Source: Sipunculus nudus
Taxonomy: Eukaryota; Annelida; Sipuncula; Golfingiida; Sipunculidae
Reading direction: 5' to 3'
Assembly: GCA_026874595.1 (NCBI GenBank)
Contig: CM049309.1
Coordinates: 12,016,576 to 12,080,575, forward strand
DNA length: 64,000 nt
Shown: positions 48,908 to 59,124 of the stretch, piece after piece
How positions within the stretch are numbered: position 1 is the first letter of the stretch
How the letters are laid out: each line of letters begins with the position of its first letter
The notes under the pieces: generated by a model
Seen by the model: only the letters and a program-made list of their open reading frames with translations
Databases searched by the model: none
Told to the model about the DNA's origin: nothing
Translations under genes and position numbers: made by a program

Positions 48908-50135
48908 TTTTTAGTGAACCTGTGAGCTTATGCGAAGGCGTGGCGTCGTCCGCCGTCCGTCATATTAACTTAAAATCGGCAGGAGCTAGCATCACCAAAT
49001 TTGATGCAAAAAAAAAAGTCATCTGAATAACTCTGTCGGATTTTGCTTTTTTTTGGCTATTTTCATTTACTTAGATTTTTTAGGGGAAATGCTAAAAAAA
49101 TTAAATGTTCTTCTCTAAAAACGTCCAGCCAAATTGTTCAATAATTCACAGAAATAATTCCTGAAACAATCTCTCTCAATTTATAGCTTTAGCAGACTGC
49201 CAACTCTATCAGATTAGGCAACAGGTGAAGAGTTCACTCAGTGCAGCCAGGTACAGGTCAGGAGTTCACTCAGTGCAGGAGCTACAGTTGCAATTGGTTC
49301 CGGTCCATTTCTGGCAAATGCCTTCCTAATCTGAGGTTGGTCAGCCCAGTACAGCTGACTCAAGTGAAGATTGATGCATTGGCCTAACATTTTGACTCGA
49401 CCACTTATGTCGCCACCTACAAGACTTTTGCACAGTGTATGCACATGATTATTTCTCAGGAGGGATTTGATATATCAGCCTAACAATGTGCTACACATAT
49501 CTATACATATCGGATAGCTTCGTCGTATGCAAAACCGGTGATGCCACCTAGGACGACTTTATTTTGCACAATGTATGTCCCTGCTTATTTCTCAGGAGGA
49601 ACTTGATATATCAGCCTGATATTGAGCATATGTATACATATCGGAAAGCTTCGTCTTATACAAGACTGGTGGCGCCCCCTAAAATAATGTTTGCAGTGTA
49701 TGCTCCTGCTTATTTCTCAGAAGTATTTTGACATAGCAGCCTAAAATTATGCATGTCCATACATCTCGGATATTTTTGTTGTTTACAAGACTTGTGGCGC
49801 CACCTACTACTGTTTCATACATCTGTGCACATAGCCCAAGAGTGGTTCAAAGTATCTCCCTGAAATTTTACATTTCAATACATCTTGGATGGCTTTCTCG
49901 TCAAAAGACTGTTGGCGCCAGCTACACTCATTTTTGTGTCGTGTGTACCCGTGCTAGTATTTCAGCAGTGATGTTTGTAAAATTGGTGCTTGTACTCGGG
50001 TTCAAAATGTTTAGTACTTGCCTTGTACATATACATGTCACACATTTACTTGAAAAGTAACGGTCCAGCATGGAAGCATTAAAACTGATGTATATCAAAT
50101 TGCACAAGTTCGCATTAGGCCTGTAGGGCCTTGTT
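48908..50135 (+). mobile_element. Composite repeat element C1, short copy
   Basis: Starts TTTTTAGTGAACCTGTGAGC with GGCGTGGCGTCGTCCGCCGT and ends AAGTTCGCATTAGGCCTGTA. The interior (about 49380-49990) holds about four 138-bp units with TATTTCTCAG-AG and GGTGGCGCCACC-like cores, simpler than the 277-bp dimers in the long copy. Confidence 0.65.
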
Positions 50136-50668
50136 ATTCAAATATTTCATCTTGCAAGCCGCGAGTAAAAAATTTCTTTTAATTATGACTAAGCCAGAAC
50201 AAAAATACCACACCGGCACCTTGGAAAAAAACTTCGATTTTATCATTCACTGTAACAAGTCAAATCTAGAATAAATTAAGCGTGTCAGTTGAGCTTTTCT
50301 TAAAGCTGCCTATTCTGTTATCGCAAAAGCAATCGAAAAATAACATTCAATAAGAAAATCTGGCGGCAAAAGACGAAACAGGATTAAACAAAGGGCGTTT
50401 TGCAATCAGTGATCTTTCAAAAGACGCACATATGCAATAGACCATCTTTAGTTAATTTTTTTCCCGTTCGCCAACATGGCTGTGTTAACTAACAACATGT
50501 AGATAAACAAGCAGATACATCAATCATAGAGGAGTTATATGAACTTTTCTTGACAGGAATACCCAAAAGTTCATTAATATGTACGAAGAGAATGAGCCAG
50601 AAATCACTTATATTCTATGAAGAAAAGGAAGGTAAATAGTTGGCTTTAGTATATGAATTTTTTCATAG
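50136..50668. other. Intron DNA before gene B exon 4
   Basis: Nothing recognised. Confidence 0.4.
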
Positions 50669-50791
50669 GAAAGTCGGCATTATTAGTAACGTGGGGTTCG
50701 GTGTTGTCGGGACTTCTCATGGCTCTCAGCAAGGTGGCAGGCTCGTACGAAATGATCATCATTGGCCGCTTTATCATAGGTATTCATAGCG
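50669..50791 (+). pseudogene. Gene B exon 4, frameshifted
   Basis: 123 nt against 125 in gene A. The phase-correct frame reads RKVGIISNVGFGVV up to 50708. Homology then continues in another frame from 50710 as [20 protein letters not shown]. Reading straight on meets TAG at 50787-50789, inside the exon. Donor AGC G|GTAAGT is intact and followed by a TA/TG/GA compound microsatellite. Confidence 0.85.
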
Positions 50792-50796
50792 GTAAG

Positions 50797-50911
<115 letters not shown>

Positions 50912-51701
50912 TATGGTGTGTCTGGGTACTATGTATATATAACATGTATAAACATTATGTAATTCCCCGATAACCTCAGATTGATCTGTTATGTGCATGT
51001 GTTTTGTGATTTGTCGTATAACTGTCTGGTTGGAAGAAATACGGGACAAGGTTTCATGCTTTTTATCGTCTCCATTTAATCGCTCATGATTAGGGTTCAA
51101 AGATAAACATGTAATGGTTTTATTGCCAGCGTACAAAGTGGTCATAATCTGATCCATGTCACTATTTGTCTTTATAACATCAAATAATTTCATCTACACT
51201 CTTCCCAACAGGTGTATATATGTTCTTTCCATGTAAAATCTTCATATATGAATGGAGGAAATAAAGAATAATAACATTAAAAAACGGGAAATGTTTATTA
51301 CCTTCGCAAACGAAAGTGGCACAGGGTATTTAATTGAACCTTTTGTAATAGGCTGTGTGTCACTGTGTTTCTAAGAGCAATGTCAGCGAAACCTTAATAA
51401 GCTTCAAAAAAATTTATGGAAGGGTGATCCATAATCCAGCGAAGACAAAATATGATTTGTCCCAATGACCCTGTCTCCCCACAATTTCATACAAATTTTT
51501 TATATGATTTTTCTAAGAATTTTATGTGAAGCTGGATGCGGAAATAGATGTCGGGAAGTATGCGCTCTGTGACTGCTTTCTAGTTGTTTTTCTTTTAAAC
51601 AATTTATTTTAGCAGGAAAGAACAATTTTTATATTTACCTTACCTAGTTTAATTACACAAACATTTGTTCAGATTAATTTATAATTTTTACGTACCTACA
51701 G

Positions 51702-51872
51702 GGCTTTCTACTGGTCTAGCGCCTCTTTATAATTCTGAGTGCGCCCCAACACATATACGTGGAGCCGTTGGCACGTGTAATCAGCTGGCGGTGACTATTG
51801 GTATATTGACGTCACAGATATTTAGCCTCGGTGAATTACTGGGCACCTCTGAGCTCTGGCCAGTTGTACTAG
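51702..51872 (+). pseudogene. Gene B exon 5, helices 4 and 5
   Basis: 171 nt after CCTACAG, donor CTA G|GTAAGA. Encodes GLSTGLAPLYNSECAPTHIR and GAVGTCNQLAVTIGILTSQI; the family's E, R-G and NQL are kept. The 643-bp intron contains (AAT)n and an ACCTTGACC repeat. Confidence 0.9.
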
Positions 51873-51949
51873 GTAAGACTAAACTACTTTATTCAAATTG
51901 TGTAGAATTAAAGTTTTAATCATCACAATCTTTAAATTATTTTGAATAT

Positions 51950-51952
51950 AAT

Positions 51953-51994
<42 letters not shown>

Positions 51995-52200
51995 TTCTGC
52001 AATTTCTGATTTTTAATGAATTTTTCCTGGATTTTTTCAATTTTGGCCTTGTGAGCGGAATATCTCTAAAATTATTCACAATAGGAATTTTATTTCTTTG
52101 GTGAAGATGTATATCGACAAAATCTCGGTCAAGTTCGAAGATGAGTGACCTTGACCTACTTTTCAAGGTCACAGAGCTTATAATAGAATAAAACTTAGAA
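51950..52200. repeat. (AAT)n plus ACCTTGACC repeat fragment
   Basis: AAT/TAA array to about 51993, followed by an ACCTTGACCTACTTTTCAAG GTCA segment typical of the repeat class at 1985-2935. Confidence 0.7.
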
Positions 52201-52515
52201 GCTTATTTTTCAGGAAGCATTTGGTGGATTGTTATGAATCATGGTACATACCTCTCCATTTTAAATTTATAACTCAGACATGTACAGATATACATCCATG
52301 TGAGAACAGATATTTAGTACTTTTTACTGTTACCACCTCTAAACACTGTTCTTTTGGCTGAGGGCTTTTGCCAGCTTCTGCTGATATTCTAGTTACAACA
52401 GTATTGACGTTTCATAAAACCCTAATCTCTCCCTTAGACTGGTATTAATGTGAGATTTATGGTTACCACGTGGTTAAGCTGGTTATCAAACTAGGCATGT
52501 ACCTTTATTTTACAG

Positions 52516-52623
52516 GGATAGCGGTCATACCGCCAGTTGCTCAGCTGTTACTGATGCCTTTGAGTCCCGAGAGCCCAACTTACCTGTTCACGATAAAAGA
52601 ACAGGAAGACAAAGCAGAAAAGG
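52516..52623 (+). pseudogene. Gene B exon 6, helix 6 and PESPT loop
   Basis: 108 nt after TTTACAG, donor AAG G|GTAATG. Encodes helix 6 and SPESPTYLFTIKEQEDKAEK. The usually invariant R/K of PESPR is T. The 1035-bp intron has ACCAA/TTGG-rich DNA (about 52665-52790) and GTGCTGTCGGA-type short repeats (about 53350-53550). Confidence 0.9.
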
Positions 52624-53658
52624 GTAATGTATAGCATTAATATTTAAAATTCAATGATACCTGATGCGACCAATACTGGGCAAATGTGCCTGCCAGTGTT
52701 GACCCAAACTACCCAATGTTGCACTAATGAGCGAACGTTGGACCAATATGTTGCTGCTGTTTGGTCAAATGTGATGGACATTTCCACCGAACAAGCGACA
52801 TTTTTTTGCCACGATCGACACTGAGTGTTCGGTTCGGTATATTTATATCTGAGAAGATAAACCTTATTTTGTCATAATATTTAGAAGTAAATATATACAT
52901 ACCTTATCTGTGACAGCAAATTTTCAAGAGAGCATGGTTTACGTCTGATACTTGTTTGATACGAATACAGCAGACGACCATTACGTGAAGTGCGCTTGCT
53001 CGTGGAAAAGGCCACTCGATAGTGATTTGACAGGTTATGGGAGATTTTTTCTCTCAGTGTTTTATCCCTTAAACAAAACTGAACACCACAACAGTATATT
53101 TCTCAGCCGAGGTCATATATAGGTTCTAGTGTGCACCATAATAAAGTAGCATAACTAACTGTAGTACTGTAATTAACTACCTTACTCTAAAAGAGTAAAG
53201 TCCTACAGCTCACATGGCTGATAAAAAATTAAGGACTAATGGTATTATCTCGAAATGATGCTTGATGTTTTGCGGGAGAAAAGGCGAGAAGAAAACATGC
53301 TTACTATAAAACACCTGCAGCGGACGGAAAAATTACTACAGGGCATCATAGGCCAAAGGTCCGACAGTTCAAAGGCCCGACGGTAATACGACTGATCATT
53401 TGCAGGATTAAGGAGATCTCGAGTCAGTACTGTCAGATCACCGTGATGTTTGACTTATGTGCTGTCGGACCAATGTGCTGTCGGATCAAGTGTTGTCAGA
53501 CCACTCTCGGATCCATGAGCTGTGGATTAATGTGCTGTCTGATAATATAGGCAGATACCAAATTCTATATAGTGATTTCCCCTGTAATATTAGAATTAGT
53601 TCCCAAAGTTTTTTATGAAGGAGACGACAATAAATCGGTATTCCTCGTGTTTTTGAAG

Positions 53659-53747
53659 CTTTGCAGGTGTTAAGGGCAACAGACAATGTCTGTGACGAGA
53701 TGGAAGGACTACGACAGGAGCAGCAGGCTCAAGCATCAGTAGAAAAA
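53659..53747 (+). pseudogene. Gene B exon 7, intracellular loop
   Basis: 89 nt. The phase-correct acceptor is TTTTGAAG; the nearer TTTGCAG six bases downstream gives the wrong phase. Encodes ALQVLRATDNVCDEMEGLRQ and EQQAQASVEK. Donor AAA|GTAGGC. It is followed almost at once by a 58-bp tandem duplication (53771-53886). Confidence 0.85.
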
Positions 53748-53770
53748 GTAGGCCGAAAAATAAATCCATT

Positions 53771-53886
53771 ATATTATAAAACAATCACACTAAATAGGGA
53801 TTTCATCTACTGTTAACTCAGTTTCGAGATATTATAAAACAATCACACTAAATAAGGATTTCATCTACTGTTAACTCAGTTTCGAG
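53771..53886. repeat. 58-bp tandem duplication
   Basis: ATATTATAAAACAATCACAC through to GTTTCGAG at 53771-53828 repeats at 53829-53886 with one mismatch. It lies 24 bp after gene B exon 7. Confidence 0.95.
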
Positions 53887-54409
53887 TGGTAGGTACCGTG
53901 ATGTCTCAGATTAAGCGAGGGTCACCATGACACTCAGCCTTTGCAGATTATTGCGACATCTGACGGCCAAAACATATGGTAAATGACCTTGTTCAGACTC
54001 TGTTACTGTACCTGACTAAAGATTACACCTAAAATAATTTTTCTTATTTGAATACGTATAGATTATGATAACTATTATGCATAGCAACACCTACACTTGT
54101 TATTGAAAAATGATTGATTTTTAATATGTGGAGATGACAGGGAAATAATATCAGATGTTTAATTTACAGCAGCAAACACATTATAGTCTACAACTGCACG
54201 GTAAAATAATTTACATTTATAATATAGAAAGAAAGATTAACTCCAATTTTTTAAGATTTCATCACTTTTTCCAAACATTCGATTCCACATTAGATCCAAA
54301 AAATGTATAAGTACAAATAAGCTTATTTAATTATAAAAAAAAAATAAGTAGTGATCTTTATTAAACAAACCTTCGGGTAGGCTTAATAAATTGTAGCTGT
54401 ACATTTCAG

Positions 54410-54506
54410 ATGACCATCATTCAATTGTTCCGATCCTCCGACCTGAGGCGCCCTCTGGTGGTCAGCATATTCATGCACGTCTCAACAGTTGTGCGGCATC
54501 AATGTC
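54410..54506 (+). pseudogene. Gene B exon 8, helix 7, frameshifted
   Basis: 97 nt against 99 in gene A, after ATTTCAG. Reads MTIIQLFRSSDLRRPLVVSI and FMHV; the homologous frame resumes two bases later as QQLCGINV. The single T at 54482 is what remains of the expected serine codon. Donor GTC|GTGAGT is intact. Confidence 0.82.
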
Positions 54507-54636
54507 GTGAGTTAAACTTTTATTCAATTAGTCTTCTTAATGTAAGAACGTGAAATATTCAATCTGATGACTTTTTATTGTTTGAAAATGTTGGTATTTT
54601 ATTCTACTATTGGTATCATATAATTTTGACATACGA

Positions 54637-54755
54637 CCTGTGAGACATGCGACCTGGGACATCCGGGTTTTAGTGTGTACGTAAAAGGTCAGCCCCCAGG
54701 AGCGGTTTCGAGAAACTGGAGAAATAAACCTTTCCGGGTTTGATCAGGGCGTGAC
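54637..54755. repeat. Dispersed family R3, second copy
   Basis: Shares ACCTGTGAGA, AGCCCCCA-GAGCGGT and GAAACTG-AGA-ATAAA word order with 640-760. Intronic, class unknown. Confidence 0.55.
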
Positions 54756-55364
54756 AAGTAATCGGAGATTCTATCTGGAGAGAGAGATTTGTGGCAAGGT
54801 GACGTATGTCGACAAAGTGTTGAGTGGGATAATGTCTTTTTGGACCACGCCCCCCCAAAAAATAGTAGAATAGGGGTTTCTGGGCAATCATTTAATGACA
54901 TAACATTTCACAAAGGATACAGACTGATTAATATTATATATTCATTTTATGTTAACGACTCTCATTATAAAATCCACTTATTGTTCATGTAAACTAAATA
55001 TTTCCGTTAAATGAACTTGTGTTTGAGATTGAATCTGTCGCTGTAAAAATAAAAAAATATATGTTGAGCAATTTCACATTCTGCTTAATTAATTTTACAT
55101 TAATTCATAAAATAAACATAAGGTGGCGTCGATTATCTATGAATTAGGGTATATTATACCAAAAATATGCAACCTCTCTCGTGCCTCGACAGCCGACGAT
55201 TTGTTCTATAATTTATATCATATTTGGTATCTGTGAGTATTCGAATGATATGGACCACACAGGTCCTAAACAATGCCCAAATTCCCGCACTGCGAAGAAT
55301 TGTTATAATCGTATTATAATTCTGTGGTGGTTGGGGACTGAGGGTAAAAAAAATCTTTTCCCAC

Positions 55365-55610
55365 AATGCACTGGGGCTTCTACATACACTGATGGCGTAG
55401 GTATAAATGTAGTAATTTGCTGTGGCAAAGATTAAACAGAATTAATAAGAGTTGGCAAGCAAGCACATGTGTAATGTAAACGGGGATTTTTTTCTGAATT
55501 GTGATACATTTTGATTTTGAAGTTTGGCAGCAAGACAAGTATTCTTTACCTTCTTACAATCCCCAAATGAAAGAGGTCCTTTTCAGTAGAAATAACCTCA
55601 GGCTAAAGGG
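55365..55610 (-). repeat. Dispersed family R2, minus-strand copy
   Basis: Reverse complement contains GACCTCTTTCATTTGGGG, ATACTTGTCTTGC, TTTACATTACACATGTGCTTG and AGAAGCCCCAGTGCATTGTG. It lies just upstream of the lost exon 9 acceptor. Confidence 0.65.
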
Positions 55611-55749
55611 TGTTAAATTCATAGATGCCTATGCCTGGTATTGAATTTGAGGTATCCAGTAATTGAAAGCAAAGTGAAACATCCTCTTATAGCTATCGAA
55701 CTTTTAAAAAAATAAGAGCGAATGTCAAAAAAATTGTTTTTTATTCCAA

Positions 55750-55962
55750 ATACTCTTTTATTCTCGCAACCTTTCTGAAAATGTTGGTCTAGACTCGAGG
55801 ACTGCGTCATACGCCACACTTGCTGTCGGCTGCATCATGGTTACCATGACAATAGTCTCGATCCCCCTGATGGACCGACTGGGCCGCAGGACGTTACATC
55901 TAAACGGCTTCGCCGGCATGTTCGTCTTCAGTATCATTTTCACCATTACGTTTGCATTGCGG
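55750..55962 (+). pseudogene. Gene B exon 9 with lost splice acceptor
   Basis: 213 nt, the same as gene A exon 10. Homology starts exactly at 55750 (ILFYSRNLSENVGLDSRTAS) and continues through DRLGRRTLHLNGFAG to donor CGG|GTATTT. The two bases before it are AA, after a pyrimidine-rich TTGTTTTTTATTC, where gene A has CAG. Confidence 0.85.
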
Positions 55963-56754
55963 GTATTTATAGTGCATGTATCCCTGACATATGTTAATGC
56001 ATACATATCCACAACTACGTGTGCAGTTCGCCTTTGTAAACTTCAGGAACGACCCGTATACAGCAGGACAGGAGTTATTAAATAAATGAAATTAAGAAGT
56101 GAAAATTAGAAAACAACTTTTACTAATAAATAAATTTTATCATTCACCTGCTTGGGCACGTATGTCTTCTTTGCAAGTCTGGATATTATAGTTCTCGTAT
56201 GGAGGCACCATTTATATTAAAAAAGCCACACGCAATGACGTTTTCATAATTCAGAGAAGTTACAGATTTAAAGAAATAACTGACTGAAATTTAAATTGGC
56301 ATACACCACATATTTAAGAAATGGATTACCATTCTCCTACGTAGCTACCTGCTAAAGATCAATGAAATAACACTATATGTAATATCTTGTAGTATTGCGC
56401 CAGACTACTTATTTCCCTACAATTTATCGTCAAGGGGAAGACTTTTTATATATATAAATCTATTAATATTGAAATATCAATTTTCACATACCCACACTTT
56501 TTTAGTTTGAGGTGACAGATGTGCCACTGCCAACAAGAAAGTTATGTCTTACCCATGTCTGTATGTTTTAGGGGTTTGTTGGGTCGCAAGTTTACGAAAT
56601 AACTACCGAAGCGATTCCCTGAATCTTTGTGTTGAAATGCATGAAATAAATATTGGTGCGGATACGGCTAAAAGGAGAGATTCATTTATGAGTTCAAGTT
56701 CTACTGTTTATAGTGTTTCCTAAGGTTAGACCTGTATTTTATTATATTTTATAG

Positions 56755-56830
56755 GACCGCAGTCCCGCTTTGCCTTACATCAGCATTATCAGCGCCCTCT
56801 TGTTCGTAATGTTCTTCGCCAGTGGCCCAG
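56755..56830 (+). pseudogene. Gene B exon 10, helix 10 start
   Basis: 76 nt after TTTATAG, donor CCA G|GTACAT. Encodes DRSPALPYISIISALLFVMF and FASGP. The 621-bp intron has a (TA)n tract at about 57239-57280. The 792-bp intron before it (55963-56754) shows nothing recognised. Confidence 0.88.
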
Positions 56831-57239
56831 GTACATCATTGTCCTTCGTCTAGCTTTAAATGTGAAGAAAATAAAATATTTCTAAAATATTTAATGTTAG
56901 TCTTATAAATATAAATTTATTCAAAGATATCTATTTTCACACGCTATATGAACTCTCCCATCGCAGTCATGATTATACTAAAACTAGGAAACAATTTTAC
57001 ATATATACGTACACAAAATAATCAAAGCAAGTGATGTCGAGGAGATCACAGTGGCAATTGTATTTAATGTAATGTCCGCCATATATATTTGGTCCTTCTA
57101 ACACTTCATGACAGACAAGAGTTTTAAAAAACTTTCATGAACATAATCATATCTGTATCATACAGCTAATACCGGTTAATTGAATACATTAATTATGATA
57201 ATGCAATCGAAATCAGATATACCATGTATAATTTCTATA

Positions 57240-57282
<43 letters not shown>

Positions 57283-57451
57283 ATAAACGTTTATCATTCG
57301 GTAATACTTAACTCTCCATGCATATATTATAACACTATGATATACATTTAAATGTTTTTTTCGCAATCGACAAAATTATACCATATTGTATAAATAAATT
57401 AGCTGTTAACCATGGCAACTCTCTAAGTTCCCATAAATCTGTGACCGTCAG

Positions 57452-57579
57452 GTTCTATCCCGTGGAAGATCGTGGCTGAGCTGTTCACACAGGGACCACG
57501 GACTGCCGCGCTCAGTATAGGAGTGCTGGTTAACTGGGCTTGCAGCTTTATCGTTGGGCAGTCATTTTCTCCGCTACAG
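57452..57579 (+). pseudogene. Gene B exon 11, helices 10 and 11, GC donor
   Basis: 128 nt after CCGTCAG, equal to gene A exon 12. Encodes [20 protein letters not shown] and helix 11 with NW. The exon ends CAG|GCAAGC. The residue after the helix 10 tryptophan is lysine, where gene A has M and GLUT1 has F. A TA-flanked MITE starts 20 bp into the intron. Confidence 0.88.
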
Positions 57580-57599
57580 GCAAGCAGAGAATTTATATA

Positions 57600-57838
57600 C
57601 AGTGGGTCCTGCTTAATTGCATATCGTATAATTGTATATCCCGTTTAATTGTATAAAATAATGAAAACCAAAAACATTAATTATATTTAATTAATTTAAT
57701 TATTTAATTTATTAATCTTTATAAAATTCCCCGTTTTTAAGAATATCTTTTATATCGGGTAATTGTTTATTTGAATAGCCCGCTTAAATAATTATAATTA
57801 GTTGAAAAATACGATATTCAATTAAACGGGACCGACTG
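57600..57838. mobile_element. TA-flanked MITE (family M4) beside the GC donor
   Basis: Ends CAGTGGGTCCTGCTTAATTG CATATCG and CGATATTCAATTAAACGGGA CCGACTG are inverted copies over about 28 bp with a few mismatches. TA flanks both sides (57598-57599, 57839-57840), as for Tc1/mariner-like insertions. 239 bp, non-coding. Confidence 0.85.
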
Positions 57839-57884
57839 TACTAGTAAGTGGAAGAGGAGACTACAGCACATGGCTTCATTATCA

Positions 57885-58085
57885 AGAGGATGCCTCGGCC
57901 TCCATTACTTTTATTTCATTTGCATCCTTCCGCCAGAAGTTTCTGCTCGAAACGGACGCCCGGGACTACTTCTCAAATGTCAAACTTTAAAATCAAAATT
58001 TGTTACATTCAAGGACACATCTTCTAGATATTTATAGTTCACATGCGTATACTTACAAAATATTACTTATCCCGTGAATTAAAAT
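57885..58085 (+). repeat. Dispersed family R2 fragment
   Basis: CATCCTTCCGCCAGAAGTTT, CTTCTCAAATGTCAAACTTT, TTTGTTACATTC and ACTTACAAAATATTACTTAT follow the R2 order; the 3' half is missing. Confidence 0.65.
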
Positions 58086-58089
58086 TTCG

Positions 58090-58455
58090 TGATTTTCACT
58101 TTAGTGTTTCGCGAGGGTTTCTTTTTCGCGATTTCACATTTCAAAAGACCTTCACAGAGTATAACAATAATTATGTGAATTAATTATATTAAATATTATA
58201 TGCACAAGATCCTATAAACAAAAAATATTGTTTGTTAATGGCAGCCAAATAGAAAGATCTGATATCATTTAAAATATCAGTCCTGGAACATACATGATGT
58301 ATTTTTATTCATAAGATCAACCTTTTACTTTTCGACGTTGCATTCGACGATGGACCTTCTTCAAAAAGGTTTTATTTCAAGTTCGCGATAATTCCCCTTT
58401 CGCGAATATCGCGAACTTGACACCTTCGCGAACAAAGAGGTTACCAGTGAATATT
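58090..58455. repeat. TTCGCGA-palindrome-rich element
   Basis: Six TCGCGA hexamers in about 340 bp of AT-rich intron, including CGCGAATATCGCGAACTTG. The ends (TCGTGATTTTCACT and AGGTTACCAGTGAA) hint at inverted termini, but not clearly. Confidence 0.45.
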
Positions 58456-58606
58456 CCTTCCACGTGTACTAAATTTAAGTGAATTAACTGTTATTTTATA
58501 ATTCAATTTTCCTCTTTAAATCATAAGGAGTGGGTACTACAAACATGACACGGTGAATTCTGTAATCGAGTTCTGCTATTTTTTATGTGTCTCTTTGCCT
58601 ATAGAG

Positions 58607-58843
58607 GGCGATGCAGAGCTTGCAATGGTGTTGATACCCTTCACCGTGATCATCGGTATTTTCTTTTGTCTTTTCTTCAAACTTCTCCCGGAGACCAAGA
58701 ACAAGTTTATTGAGGAAATCCAAGCTCTTTTTGCCCGTGGAAACGATTTGTCAAATCCAAAAGGAAAGCCGGATGTGAGTGATGCTGGAACTGACGGAAG
58801 TTATAAGGCATACAGTAACCCCGCCCTGGAGTCTGCCATGTAA
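58607..58843 (+). pseudogene. Gene B exon 12, helix 12 and C-terminus
   Basis: 237 nt to TAA. Encodes [38 protein letters not shown] and a longer tail ending in SNPALESAM. The in-frame acceptor is the second AG of TATAGAG; the first would be out of phase. The block around the stop codon is repeated downstream. Confidence 0.85.
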
Positions 58844-58921
58844 CATGGATGTAGTCACTTGGAATCTGCCCTGTAACATGGATATTAATCAGTGACCTAA
58901 AATCTGACCTGTAGTATGGAT
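58828..58921 (+). repeat. Stop-codon-spanning short tandem repeat, three copies
   Basis: GGAGTCTGCCATGTAACATG GAT at 58828 recurs as GGAATCTGCCCTGTAACATG GAT at 58861 and more weakly at about 58898. The first copy encodes the last residues and the stop codon of gene B. Confidence 0.8.
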
Positions 58922-59052
58922 AACAGCTTTATCTTCCAGCATGGATTTATTTTGTCAAATACTTTACATCCTGTTCAGAAAAAAAGTATGCCCTGTTTAG
59001 TGTAACATCGATTATATACATTGTAATAATAGTTTCCAGTGACGTCATCAAC

Positions 59053-59055
<3 letters not shown>

Positions 59056-59120
<65 letters not shown>
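59056..59120. repeat. (TA)n microsatellite
   Basis: About 65 bp of pure TA, 3' of gene B. Confidence 0.95.

Positions 59121-59124
<4 letters not shown>

Noticed and set aside
53659-53665. TTTGCAG acceptor at 53664 for gene B exon 7
   Set aside because: Wrong phase with exon 6 and gives an 83-nt exon; TTTTGAAG gives 89 nt and the conserved ALQVLR.
57585-57605. GT donor near 57600 (ATATACA|GTGGGT) for gene B exon 11
   Set aside because: It is in phase with the first exon 12 acceptor but would add about eight residues in the helix 11-12 loop and uses the terminus of a MITE. The GC donor matches the gene A exon length exactly.
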